Of a stretch of 64,000 nucleotides of DNA, positions 50,352 to 58,793 are shown in pieces. A program made the translations under genes and the position numbers. The first letter of the stretch is position 1. Each line of letters opens with the position of its first letter. A model generated the notes under the pieces. The model was not told the origin of the DNA. It saw only the letters and a program-made list of their open reading frames with translations, and did not search any database. The DNA is from Larkinella sp965227735. Its GTDB lineage: Bacteria; Bacteroidota; Bacteroidia; Cytophagales; Spirosomataceae. Location of the stretch: NCBI RefSeq assembly GCF_965227735.1, contig NZ_OZ245776.1, positions 5,518,001 to 5,582,000 of the forward strand, in the 5' to 3' direction.

Positions 50352-50359
50352 CAAAGATA
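50352..50359 (-). promoter_or_regulatory. Promoter -7 box for the LytTR gene
   Basis: On the minus strand TATCTTTG matches TAnnTTTG exactly, 24 bases before the TTG start at 50327. The perfect hairpin at 50376-50460 ends 16 bases upstream of it. Confidence 0.5.
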
Positions 50360-50375
50360 AAAAGGGTTTTTGAGA

Positions 50376-50460
50376 GAGAGTAAAGAGTAGAGACAAGAGA
50401 GTAAAGACGTCGGCTCTTTATTTTCCGGTCTCTACTCTCTTGTCTCTACTCTTTACTCTC
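50376..50460. repeat. Perfect 28-bp hairpin with 7-base periodic arms
   Basis: Arms at 50376-50403 and 50433-50460 are perfect reverse complements. The right arm is exactly four 7-mers: TACTCTC, TTGTCTC, TACTCTT, TACTCTC. The loop is 29 bases. It lies 9 bases after the SusD stop and just upstream of the LytTR promoter box, so it could serve as a terminator for the SusC/SusD operon and touch the next promoter. Confidence 0.9.
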
Positions 50461-50469
50461 AAAGAAAAA

Positions 50470-51972
50470 TTACCGCTTATCCCACCAGACTTTGCTTAGA
50501 TAGGTATCGCCGTTGGCCATTCTCGACGATGCCTCGTTGTAGTTGGTAGCATTCCGGAGTCGCTCGGTGCTGGAGTAAACGCCCCGGCGCGGAATCTGGC
50601 CGTTGGTCGTGCCGGGATTCGGACCGGGTTTCAGTTTGGGGTAGCCTGTGCGTCGCCATTCGGCATAGGCTTCGTAGTGCCGCATGAACAGGCTGATCCA
50701 CTTCTGGTTCATGATCTGCTCCAACTGCTGTTCCTCGGTGCCCGCCAGTTTGCCTTCCCGGCCAATGTATTCCGTAATGGCGGTTTCGGCGATGGCATAC
50801 GGCTGAATCTGCATCGTGGCCCGGATACCGGCCTGGTAAAAGCCTTCAGCCTGCGCCGGCGTCAGTCCGCCCCAGCCCAGCAAAGCGGCTTCCGCCTTGA
50901 AAAACAGGTTGTCGGAATAGGCCAGAAAAACATACGGGAAGGTGGCTTTCCGGTCGTTGTAAATCGCAATGGTACCGTACGAATAATCGTCGCGGTTGAT
51001 GATGACACTGCCACCCAGGGCAACGCCCAGACCCCGGTAAACCGGTTTTCCGGCTTTCTTGGAGTTCTCCGTCGGCTCGGCGATGCGGGGCAGACGCGGG
51101 TCATTCTTAGCGAGCAGAACGTCGATGAACGGAGCGGCCAACTGGTTCAGCTCTTTGCTGCTGTTGTAACCGCCGATGGTCGGGTGGTAGCCAAACGGAT
51201 TGCCGTCCTGCGTCACCGTTGGCATGGCCCCGTTGTCGGCATTGCTTTCGATCAACGGCGCTTTCAGGGCTTCTTCAACGGTTTTGCGGGCCAGCGCGGC
51301 ATCGGCAAAACGAAGCCGCATACCCATCCGGAGTTTCAGCGAGTTGGCAAACTTCCGCCATTTGGTCACATCGCCCTTATACACAAAATCCGCGTTGCCA
51401 TACGACACATCCGTGGCCGTCAGTTGGCCCACGGCCGCATCCAGCTCCGTGATGAGGGATTTGTAGATGTCCTCCTGCTTGTCATATTTCGGCAGCAGAA
51501 TCAGGTTATTGTCGGGCAAACCAGCTTGGGTATACGGAATATCGCCCCAGAAATCGGTCATGCGCTGCCAGAAATAGATCTCCGTAATCTTGGCAATGGC
51601 CAGTTTTGTTCGTCCGTTGGGCGTGGCTTCCTCGCCTTTCAGGAGTTGATTCCGAATCTGCGACAGGTTCTTGATCAGTTCGTAATGAGCGGTCCAGTTG
51701 TTGGTTTCGTAGATATCGCGGTCTTCGAGGTACTGCGAAGGGGCCGACAACGAGCCGCTGGCCCACTGCTGCACCCACGAACCCACCTGCCACCAGTTGG
51801 TGCCGTCGGCCAGAAAACCGCTGAGTTGCGCCTGCGAATACAGATATTCGGCCGGAACGCTGCGGGGCTGGGTCGGGGAGATGTTGATTTCCTCGAAGTT
51901 ATTGGTACAGGCCGATGCCGTAAGGAGCAAACCCAGTACCGAAAGGCGTATTTTTTTAGAAAATCGTTTCAT
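50470..51972 (-). CDS. SusD/RagB-family nutrient-binding outer-membrane lipoprotein
   Basis: A 500-residue protein with a lipobox ending TASAC (about residue 22) followed by the typical NNFEEINISPTQPRSVP. It belongs to the SusD-like group 2 (helical TPR scaffold; FLAYSDNLFFKAEAALLGWGG near residue 355 and MNQKWISLFMRHYEAYAEWRRTGYPKL near 425). Such proteins cap a SusC channel at the cell surface and bind the ligand. It starts 25 bases after the SusC stop, so the two form an operon. The ligand may be a glycan or peptide; no enzyme is adjacent to identify it. Confidence 0.9.
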   Translation of the reverse strand: MKRFSKKIRLSVLGLLLTASACTNNFEEINISPTQPRSVPAEYLYSQAQLSGFLADGTNWWQVGSWVQQWASGSLSAPSQYLEDRDIYETNNWTAHYELIKNLSQIRNQLLKGEEATPNGRTKLAIAKITEIYFWQRMTDFWGDIPYTQAGLPDNNLILLPKYDKQEDIYKSLITELDAAVGQLTATDVSYGNADFVYKGDVTKWRKFANSLKLRMGMRLRFADAALARKTVEEALKAPLIESNADNGAMPTVTQDGNPFGYHPTIGGYNSSKELNQLAAPFIDVLLAKNDPRLPRIAEPTENSKKAGKPVYRGLGVALGGSVIINRDDYSYGTIAIYNDRKATFPYVFLAYSDNLFFKAEAALLGWGGLTPAQAEGFYQAGIRATMQIQPYAIAETAITEYIGREGKLAGTEEQQLEQIMNQKWISLFMRHYEAYAEWRRTGYPKLKPGPNPGTTNGQIPRRGVYSSTERLRNATNYNEASSRMANGDTYLSKVWWDKR

Positions 51973-51997
51973 GAGTATGATGCCGTTTGGGTTCCGA

Positions 51998-54900
51998 TCA
52001 GAAGTTCAGGTTGAGGTCTACACCAATGGTTCGCAGCAGCGGGAGCGAGTGTTGTTCCATGCCCATCGTGCCGGAGTTGACGTTGATGGATGAATTTTCC
52101 GGTGAAAAACCGTCGGTATGCCGCTCGATGTAGCCCAGGTTCCGGCCATACAAAGCGAGCGATGCGCCCCGAACCACCTTGTTGTTTTTGAGAATAGCCG
52201 ACGGAAGCTGGTAGGAAAGCCGTAATTCGCGGATGGCAATGTAGCTGGCGTCATACAGAAATTCTTCGGCGACCGCAAAACCCTTGTCCGAAGCCACGCG
52301 GTTCCAGTAGGCCTGCGCTGTCACCGGAATGTCGTTGGCCTGACCCGTGCTGATCCACTGGTTGCCTTCCCGGCGCGCTTTCACACCGGCGGCAATCAAA
52401 CCGCCTTCGCGTCCTTCCAGCGTCCGTTTAGACGTTCCGTAGGCGGCTTCCTGCACGCGTCCCTGCGAGAAAATCTGACCACCCTGCCGGATGTCGATCA
52501 AAGTGCTTAGTGATAACCCTTTGTAGGAGAAGCTGTTGGTGAAACCGCCGATCCATTTGGGCGTAGCATTGCCGATGGCGACGGTTCCGATGCTCTGCAC
52601 GATGGGCAGGCCCTTGTCGTCGATCAACCGGTTGCCGTTGGCGTCTTTGAGCCACGCATAATCAGCGGCTTTCAACTGGCCATACGGTTCTCCCGGCGCA
52701 GCCACGACCCGGATGTTGCGGTCGGAACCAACGACGATTTCGTTCACGCCGTCGATCAGTTCGAGCACTTTGTTGCGGTTGGCGGAGAAGTTGAAGCTCG
52801 CATCCCATGTGAAACCGTTCGACAATTTAAGGGGTGTTCCTCCAATCAGGAACTCGATTCCTTGGTTCTCAATCCGGCCGGCGTTGGTCAGCTTGCTGCT
52901 GTAACCCGTTGATTGCGAGATGACAATCGGCAGAATCTGGTTGCTCGTTACGGAATGGTAATACGTAAAATCCAGGTTCAGGCGGTTTTTGAAAAACCGT
53001 AACTCGGCCCCGGCTTCGTACGACGTTTTCAGTTCGTTTTTCAGGTTCGGGTCCACAATCGTGCTGGTGTAGGTTGCCAGCGGCTGGTTCAGGAACGTGT
53101 TGGCGTTCAAACCGTAGTAACCGGTGGTCGAATACGGATCGCCCGAACGGCCGGCCTGCGCGTAGGAAGCCCGCAGTTTGAAGTAATCCAGCGCCGGAAT
53201 ATTCAGCGGGATGGCGTCGGTAACGGCCCAGCTTAATCCCACGGATGGGTAGAAAAACGAGCTGTTGGTGATGGGAAGCGTCGATGACCAGTCGTTTCGC
53301 GCCGAGACGTCGAGGAACAGGTAATTGCGGAAACCGACGCTGGCCTGTCCATACACCGAGTTGATGATGGACTCAGAAACCCCCAGCCGGGGCGTGTTCA
53401 ACACGGTCCGACCCACGGCATACAAGCCCGGAATGCTTAATTGCGTGCCGGTATTGCCCGTAATCCGGTATTTGTTGCTCAGGTGGTTGGCCCCGAAGTT
53501 GGCGTTGATCGAAAAGTCGCCGACTTCTTTGTTGATCATCAGCAAGGCATCCACGTTTTCGGTTTTGCTAAACTCCACATTCTCAAACACATCACCGGTT
53601 TGCGAGATCCGCGTTCCGACGGCTTTCCAGCCATACTGGCGTTCGTAATACAAATCCGTTCCGTAGCGCACCTGCAGGTTGACGCCCTTCATCAACTCGT
53701 AATTGAGCTTGGCGTAGGCAATAATGCGGTCACGGGTGTCCTCGTTGTGCGTGTTGTTGATGGTCCAGAACGGATTGGATGTCACGGAGTTGCTTTCAAA
53801 GATTTTCTCACCGCCGACAAAATAACCGTTGCCGCCGAGGTCCTGCGAATAGCGAATGTCCTTGGCCGAGTATTCATACCGCTTCAAACCGTCCATGTTC
53901 AGGCTGCGCGGTACGTATAAAAACCGGTAAACCGGGTTCAGACCGTCGTCACCCACATACGGGCGGTTATTCACAAACTGGTTGACGTAATTGACTTTCG
54001 TGTCCAGGTTCAGTCCTTTGGCAATGTCCGCCGACAGTTTCACCGTCACCGAGTTGCGGTTCAGCTTGTTGGTGGGCGTAAAACCGTCGTTGGTCAGGTT
54101 GGTCAGCGAAAAATAGTAGTTCACTTTCTCTCCCCCGCCATCGACGCTCACGGTGTTCATGGCTTGTTTTTCCGGTCGGAAGAAAGCGGAGTAGGGGTCG
54201 GTAATGGGCGAATAACTCACCGTATCCCCCCACATGTCTTCGATGGTTTGTCCCTGCATTTTAGGCCCCCAGCTTCCGCGCGTCGTCGGGTTGCGGCCCG
54301 CGCTGAGTTTGGGAACACCGCCCGTTAAGGCTGCATTGAAAGGGACAACGACGCCGTTGGCCTGCCGGTAAAACGTAAACTGGCCGTTGTAGCCCTGACC
54401 ATATTCGTTCTGGTAATCCGGTTTGACGAGCGCGTTGCCGACCGAATAACTGCCGCTGTACTGAATGGAAGGCCGCCGGTTGCGCCGACCCGATTTGGTC
54501 GTGATGATCACCACCCCGTTGGCGCCCAACTGACCGTATAAAGCCGCACCGTTGGGGCCTTTCAGGATGGTCATGGATTCGATGTCGTTGGGGTTGATGT
54601 TGGAAATGCCGTCACCGCCGTCCAGACCGCCCTGCAACTGAAACGAGCTGATGGCCCGGCGGTTGGAGTTGTCGATCGGAACACCGTCGATTACGTACAA
54701 AGGCTGCGAATTGCCCGACAGCGACGAGTTGCCCCGAATCACGATCCGCGACGAACCGGCCATCCCGCCCGCCGACGAAGTGACCTGCACCCCCGATACT
54801 TTTCCGGACAGCGCCGTTCCCAGGTTCGTTACATTGGCCTGCGCCAGATCGGTGCCTTTGATTTCACCGGCGGCATAGGTCAGTGCTTTTTTCTCACGTT

Positions 54901-55582
54901 TGATCCCCAGGGCCGTCACGACCACTTCGTTCAACGTCTGGTCGCCGGGCATGAGTCGGACCGTAATCACGCTCTGGGTGCCTACGGTAATTTCCTGTTT
55001 GGCATAGCCCACGAAGCTGAAAACCAGTACCGCATTGCCATCGGCCACATTGAGTTTGAAAGCCCCCTGCGCGTCGGTGGTCGTTCCCTGCGTGGTGCCT
55101 TTCACGGTGATGCTGACGCCGGGAAGTCCCTCGCCTTTGTCGTCGGAAACCGTCCCCGAAACCGCCTGATCGACGGCCGCGATTGCGGTGGCGGGTTCAG
55201 CAGTTGGCAGATCGCTGGTCTTGCCTCTGGTCAGAATGATGCGGTTTTCGGTTACTTCATACGTGATGCCGAGGGGTGCAAACAGGCGTTCCAGCACACC
55301 GGACAGCAGTTCATTGGTCGCGGTCACGGAAAGGTCGCGGTCGACCCGGATGTTTTGCGGGATGTAAATAAATTTGACCTGTGCCTGCTTTTCAATCGTG
55401 GCCAAAACCTGTTTCAGCGATTTGTTTTTCAGTTGTAAACTGACGCGCTGGCTGAGCAATTCTTTCGTGGCCTGATCCGGGTTGAACGAAAAACCGGCAT
55501 GGCTGACCGAAATCAGCAGGAGCAGGTACGTCATCCGACGGAGGTAAGACCCAAACGGTCGGGTTGGTAGTCGTTTTTTCAT
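51998..55582 (-). CDS. SusC/RagA-family TonB-linked outer-membrane transporter with STN domain
   Basis: I start at the ATG at 55582 (1194 residues). In order: signal peptide; secretin/TonB short N-terminal (STN) domain at about residues 40-110 (LKNKSLKQVLATIEKQAQVKF); a carboxypeptidase-like regulatory domain near 150-230 (VSGTVSDDKGEGLPGVSITV); the plug with LGTALSGKVSGVQV, RIVIRGNSSLSG and PLYVIDGVPID; then a 22-strand barrel ending LLRTIGVDLNLNF. It imports its ligand using TonB energy. The STN domain is the contact for the FecR anti-sigma factor encoded just upstream, so transport and signalling are coupled. Confidence 0.93.
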   Translation of the reverse strand: MKKRLPTRPFGSYLRRMTYLLLLISVSHAGFSFNPDQATKELLSQRVSLQLKNKSLKQVLATIEKQAQVKFIYIPQNIRVDRDLSVTATNELLSGVLERLFAPLGITYEVTENRIILTRGKTSDLPTAEPATAIAAVDQAVSGTVSDDKGEGLPGVSITVKGTTQGTTTDAQGAFKLNVADGNAVLVFSFVGYAKQEITVGTQSVITVRLMPGDQTLNEVVVTALGIKREKKALTYAAGEIKGTDLAQANVTNLGTALSGKVSGVQVTSSAGGMAGSSRIVIRGNSSLSGNSQPLYVIDGVPIDNSNRRAISSFQLQGGLDGGDGISNINPNDIESMTILKGPNGAALYGQLGANGVVIITTKSGRRNRRPSIQYSGSYSVGNALVKPDYQNEYGQGYNGQFTFYRQANGVVVPFNAALTGGVPKLSAGRNPTTRGSWGPKMQGQTIEDMWGDTVSYSPITDPYSAFFRPEKQAMNTVSVDGGGEKVNYYFSLTNLTNDGFTPTNKLNRNSVTVKLSADIAKGLNLDTKVNYVNQFVNNRPYVGDDGLNPVYRFLYVPRSLNMDGLKRYEYSAKDIRYSQDLGGNGYFVGGEKIFESNSVTSNPFWTINNTHNEDTRDRIIAYAKLNYELMKGVNLQVRYGTDLYYERQYGWKAVGTRISQTGDVFENVEFSKTENVDALLMINKEVGDFSINANFGANHLSNKYRITGNTGTQLSIPGLYAVGRTVLNTPRLGVSESIINSVYGQASVGFRNYLFLDVSARNDWSSTLPITNSSFFYPSVGLSWAVTDAIPLNIPALDYFKLRASYAQAGRSGDPYSTTGYYGLNANTFLNQPLATYTSTIVDPNLKNELKTSYEAGAELRFFKNRLNLDFTYYHSVTSNQILPIVISQSTGYSSKLTNAGRIENQGIEFLIGGTPLKLSNGFTWDASFNFSANRNKVLELIDGVNEIVVGSDRNIRVVAAPGEPYGQLKAADYAWLKDANGNRLIDDKGLPIVQSIGTVAIGNATPKWIGGFTNSFSYKGLSLSTLIDIRQGGQIFSQGRVQEAAYGTSKRTLEGREGGLIAAGVKARREGNQWISTGQANDIPVTAQAYWNRVASDKGFAVAEEFLYDASYIAIRELRLSYQLPSAILKNNKVVRGASLALYGRNLGYIERHTDGFSPENSSINVNSGTMGMEQHSLPLLRTIGVDLNLNF

Positions 55583-55623
55583 GGTTTGTTTACTAAAGGT
55601 GTCGCATTGGGATTGATTAAGGT

Positions 55624-56721
55624 TTATTCGCCACATCCGGTTGCCAGAATGAGGACTTTTCCATCGGTTACTTCGTAGGAACCCTGAAGCGATTTGCTGA
55701 TCAAACGAAGCTGTTCATACAGCGACAAACCGGTCAGGGACGCCGTCAGACTGCATTTTTGGAGGAGAGATTCGTTGTATACAATGTCGATTTCGTACGT
55801 TTCCTCGATGCGCCGAAACACTTCGGTAAGCGGAACGTCGTCAAATTCGAAGGAAACCGATGCGGCATTTTTGGCGATAAAAACCGGCTTTTCCACGAGT
55901 TCCTTCCGAAAAACTTCCTGTTTCGCGTTAAAAACCACCTGCTGATTGGGCGTCAGCACCACGCCGGTCACTTCCGGTTTTTCGACGTTGCGCTGTTGCT
56001 CCAGTTCTTTCCGCGAATACACCGTTACGCGCCCGGTTCGCACGGCCACCGTCACCTGCGGCAGATCGTCGTAGGCTTTCACCGTGAAACTGGTTCCGAC
56101 GACGCGCGTCACCACATCGCGGGCGTAGACCAGAAACGGCACTTTCGGATTGGGAACCACGTCGAAAAACGCTTCCCCGGTCAGCACGACCGCCCGAACT
56201 TTTTGCCCAAAACCGGCGACGTGCTGAATCCGGCTGTTGGGCTGGAGCCGAACCGTGCTACCATCCGGCAAGGTGACCCGCACCGGTTTGCTGGTGCGAT
56301 TGGCCTGCTCCACCACGCCGTCGTTGGGCCGGGCATCCGACAACAAACTCGTCAGCAGATGCGACTTTTGGGGAGTCCGCCACACCAGCCAGCCCGCACC
56401 CAGCAACAGAAGGAGGGTTGCGGCCGCCAGCCATCCTAATCTCCGGAAAACCGGCAGGCTGCGCGTTTCCGAGTGCTGGCTTACGCGCCGAAGAATTTGC
56501 CCGGTTTCGTGCGTGAGGGTGGCTTCGGTTACCTCCGTTTCCGGCCGGTTCAGGGCTTCCAGAATGTCTTTGGCCAGCAAGGCTTCCGCCCGGTTCGGCT
56601 GCGGTTGCGCCATCCATTCGGACCAGAAAGCCGAAGCCGCTGCGTCGCGGTTGTAAACCCAGGCGATGAAGGAATCGTCGGTCAGAAAATCTTCGGCTTT
56701 GTAGGAATGATACGCCTGCAT
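55624..56721 (-). CDS. FecR family anti-sigma regulator
   Basis: A 365-residue inner-membrane protein: cytoplasmic N-terminal 90 residues, one membrane segment (LGWLAAATLLLLLGAGWLVW, about 90-110), then a periplasmic FecR domain (NRTSKPVRVTLPDGSTVRLQPNSRI, about 140-165; FVKAYDDLPQVTVAVRTGRV-like strand) and a C-terminal DUF4974/STN-like domain (DVPLTEVFRRIEETYEI). It should hold the divergently encoded ECF sigma factor inactive until the SusC STN domain signals. It starts 41 bases upstream of the SusC start, same operon. Confidence 0.9.
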   Translation of the reverse strand: MQAYHSYKAEDFLTDDSFIAWVYNRDAAASAFWSEWMAQPQPNRAEALLAKDILEALNRPETEVTEATLTHETGQILRRVSQHSETRSLPVFRRLGWLAAATLLLLLGAGWLVWRTPQKSHLLTSLLSDARPNDGVVEQANRTSKPVRVTLPDGSTVRLQPNSRIQHVAGFGQKVRAVVLTGEAFFDVVPNPKVPFLVYARDVVTRVVGTSFTVKAYDDLPQVTVAVRTGRVTVYSRKELEQQRNVEKPEVTGVVLTPNQQVVFNAKQEVFRKELVEKPVFIAKNAASVSFEFDDVPLTEVFRRIEETYEIDIVYNESLLQKCSLTASLTGLSLYEQLRLISKSLQGSYEVTDGKVLILATGCGE

Positions 56722-56809
56722 GTAACGGGGTGAGTTCTCCGGTCTTGTTTAGGGAGATAGAACGGTTTTGAACTTGTATACCCACGGACGTTAACTTTTT
56801 TGCTGAATT

Positions 56810-56891
56810 GCCCCCAACCCCCTGAAGGCCGGGCGGCCGGTGCCGGGCTTTCAAGTCCGGATGATTTAGCTCCCTTCAGGGGGTTGGGGGC
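56810..56891. repeat. Perfect 19-bp REP-like inverted repeat
   Basis: Arms at 56810-56828 (GCCCCCAACCCCCTGAAGG) and 56873-56891 are perfect reverse complements around a GC-rich 44-base centre. This word is a repeat I know as very frequent in Bacteroidota genomes. It fills the 293-base space between the divergent FecR and sigma genes. Confidence 0.8.
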
Positions 56892-56947
56892 GATCCTGGC
56901 TAAATTTCGCGGCTCGCTGCAAATTTTTACGGATAAACTACTACTTT

Positions 56948-56977
56948 TTGAGAAGAACGGCATTTGGGTTATCTTCG
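56948..56977 (+). promoter_or_regulatory. Promoter of the ECF sigma gene
   Basis: TTG at 56948-56950 is followed after exactly 19 bases by TATCTTCG at 56970-56977 (seven of eight bases of TAnnTTTG). Transcription would start near 56984, about 30 bases before the ATG at 57015. The sigma gene thus appears to be driven by the housekeeping sigma factor. Confidence 0.55.
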
Positions 56978-57014
56978 TGAACTGATTTATTCGTATGCTT
57001 AATTCTCCGTCCGT

Positions 57015-57575
57015 ATGAAAGAAACGCTACCGGACCCGGATCTGTGGAATCAGGTTCGGATGGGGGACGAAGTGGCTTTTGAAGAGCTGATCCGGCGTTT
57101 CTACCGCCCGCTTTACCACTACGGTTTGAAGTTCACCCGCGACGCTGATCTGTTGAAAGATTGTATACAGGACTTGTTTGTGGAACTCTGGGCCTACCGC
57201 CGAAACATTGCGCAGACGGAGTATGTGCGGGTGTATCTGTTCAAATCGTTACGTCGGAAACTGTATAAAGATGCCCTCCGAAGGGGACAAACGGAGCCTT
57301 TTGAAGACGGGATGGCCGACGGTTTTCTGCATTCGGAGAGCTTCGAAGACGAACTGATCCGAACGGAATTATCGGCCTACCAGCGCAGCCGCCTGGATAC
57401 GCTCCTGAAAACCCTGACCGACCGCCAGCAGGAAGCCGTTCACCTGAAGTTTTTTGCGGCCCTGCCGAACGACAAAATTGCGGAGGTGATGGGGCTCAGC
57501 TACCAGTCCGTCGGCAATCTGCTGCACCGCGCAGTCAATAAGTTGCGGGAAGGCTGGCACGGGTTGTTGTTGTGA
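57015..57575 (+). CDS. ECF RNA polymerase sigma-70 factor of the SusCD locus
   Basis: A 186-residue sigma factor. Region 2: FEELIRRFYRPLYHYGLKF (about residues 18-36) and LLKDCIQDLFVELWAYR (about 42-58). Region 4: LTDRQQEAVHLKFFAALPNDKIAEVMGLSYQSVGNLLHRAVNKLRE (about 136-180), a complete helix-turn-helix. It is divergent from fecR-susC-susD, the usual arrangement for cell-surface signalling, so it most likely activates that operon. A good promoter lies upstream. Confidence 0.92.
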   Translation: MKETLPDPDLWNQVRMGDEVAFEELIRRFYRPLYHYGLKFTRDADLLKDCIQDLFVELWAYRRNIAQTEYVRVYLFKSLRRKLYKDALRRGQTEPFEDGMADGFLHSESFEDELIRTELSAYQRSRLDTLLKTLTDRQQEAVHLKFFAALPNDKIAEVMGLSYQSVGNLLHRAVNKLREGWHGLLL

Positions 57576-57610
57576 AAACCGCAGGGGTTTGGGCCATAGG
57601 GTAGGGTCTA

Positions 57611-57991
57611 TCAATTTACCCGATAAAGCACCGAATCAGGAAATCGCTGACCGTGGATGTAGTTGCCAAAAAATGGAATGTTACTGATTCCGGGTTCAGT
57701 ATGGATCATGTGTTTCAATTGACGGCACAACGTATTATGCGTATCAATCACCGATACATCGCCTAATGAAAGGTCGATTTCATTTTCTTTGATGACCTTG
57801 TATATTTTAGTGTAGGCCATTCTTGATCCGTCCCGATCAATACCTTTCATAGCAAACAATAAACGCCAATTTTCGGTATCCGGAAGATTAATCCAGAGAG
57901 CAACCGGAATGGAAGTCCCCGAAGCATCCAGCTTTTCGAGTAGTTTCTTTCCTTCTTCCAGTTGTTTGTTTACCAATAATGTTCCATTCAT
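57611..57991 (-). CDS. Hypothetical protein next to Uma2
   Basis: A 126-residue soluble protein I do not recognise. It is mixed alpha/beta (PVALWINLPDTENWRLLFAMKGIDRDG, then DLSLGDVSVIDTH), with no motif of a known enzyme. It starts 2 bases after the Uma2 stop, so it is co-transcribed with it. Such small partner genes are commonly seen with Uma2 proteins, but no role is established. Confidence 0.65.
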   Translation of the reverse strand: MNGTLLVNKQLEEGKKLLEKLDASGTSIPVALWINLPDTENWRLLFAMKGIDRDGSRMAYTKIYKVIKENEIDLSLGDVSVIDTHNTLCRQLKHMIHTEPGISNIPFFGNYIHGQRFPDSVLYRVN

Positions 57992-57993
57992 CT

Positions 57994-58593
57994 TTATTCA
58001 AATAGCCGTTTCAAATCCACCCTAAAACCAGCCAGCGTTTTTGATACCAATTCACCTTCAACCACTGAAGCCGCGCTGAATACTTTATAACGGCCATCCT
58101 CCAGTGCATAAATTTCTATTTCCTGATTGGCCGGATCGACCAGCCAGTATTCCGGAACGCCAAACCGTTCGTAAAGGTCTTTTTTGATTACCCGGTCGCG
58201 AACAATGGATGAAGGCGAAATGATTTCGACTACCAGTGCCGGAATACCTTCAATCCCATTATTGGTAATGATGGATGCATTCTCTTTCGGAATAAACACA
58301 ACGTCGGGTTGCAGAACGTTGTAATCGTCAAAAAAGACGTCGATGGGGGAGTACAGGACCTCTCCCAACTTGTTCTCGGTGATGTGTTGGTGAATAGCAA
58401 ACGAAATATTACGCGAAAGGCGTTGATGTTTGGGTGCAGGGGCAGATCTTCTCACAAGTTCTCCGTCAATGAGTTCGTACAGATGGGTATCATTGTCGTC
58501 GAACTCCAGATTTTGGTATTCAGCCACGGTTAGCCGGTTTTTCGGCTCGGCTTTGGAGGGGTTCTGTTTTTTGATTTCGACTTCCATACACAT
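57994..58593 (-). CDS. Uma2 family endonuclease
   Basis: A 199-residue restriction-endonuclease-fold protein of the Uma2/DUF820 group. The PD-(D/E)xK-like core is visible: ELIDGELVRRSAPAPKHQRL (about residues 40-59), LQPDVVFIPKEN (Asp, about 93-104) and PALVVEIISPSSIVRDRVIKKDLYERFGVPEYWLVDP (Glu and Lys, about 117-153). The family is abundant in cyanobacteria and Bacteroidota and its function is uncertain. ATG at 58593 or 58587 may start it. Divergent from ffh, with a TAACTTTG box at 58618-58625 (minus). Confidence 0.82.
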   Translation of the reverse strand: MCMEVEIKKQNPSKAEPKNRLTVAEYQNLEFDDNDTHLYELIDGELVRRSAPAPKHQRLSRNISFAIHQHITENKLGEVLYSPIDVFFDDYNVLQPDVVFIPKENASIITNNGIEGIPALVVEIISPSSIVRDRVIKKDLYERFGVPEYWLVDPANQEIEIYALEDGRYKVFSAASVVEGELVSKTLAGFRVDLKRLFE

Positions 58594-58617
58594 TAGACGA
58601 TGAAATTGCGCTTAAGT

Positions 58618-58625
58618 CAAAGTTA
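58618..58625 (-). promoter_or_regulatory. Promoter -7 box for the Uma2 gene
   Basis: On the minus strand TAACTTTG matches TAnnTTTG exactly, 24 bases before the Uma2 start at 58593. No clear TTG lies 19-20 bases upstream, so confidence is limited. Confidence 0.4.
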
Positions 58626-58665
58626 ACCAACCAAACAGGTATTTCCTACCTCTCCTAAAATTCAT

Positions 58666-58673
58666 TAACTTTG
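58666..58673 (+). promoter_or_regulatory. Promoter -7 box for ffh
   Basis: TAACTTTG matches TAnnTTTG exactly. If used, the ffh mRNA would begin near 58680 and its leader would consist almost entirely of the 97-base hairpin at 58678-58774. No clear -33 TTG was found. Confidence 0.5.
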
Positions 58674-58677
58674 CAAT

Positions 58678-58774
58678 TCTCTGATTCACTCTGATGTTCT
58701 CTGATCAACTCTGTGTAACAGTTTGAAATGTTATTACACAGAGTTGATCAGAGAACATCAGAGTGAATCAGAGA
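58678..58774. repeat. Perfect 41-bp hairpin with 10-base periodic arms in the ffh leader
   Basis: Arms at 58678-58718 and 58734-58774 are perfect reverse complements over 41 bases with a 15-base loop. The left arm is four 10-mers with a common head: CTCTGATTCA, CTCTGATGTT, CTCTGATCAA, CTCTGTGTAA. It lies between the ffh -7 box and the ATG at 58794. Confidence 0.92.
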
Positions 58775-58793
58775 TAAATTTAGGAATCGAATC

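Noticed and set aside
50677..52014. Long open frame (445 codons) on the plus strand
   Set aside because: Antisense to SusD; composition typical of a shadow frame.
58678..58774. Intrinsic terminator before ffh
   Set aside because: The stem is far longer than a terminator, lacks a T tract and lies downstream of a promoter box for ffh.
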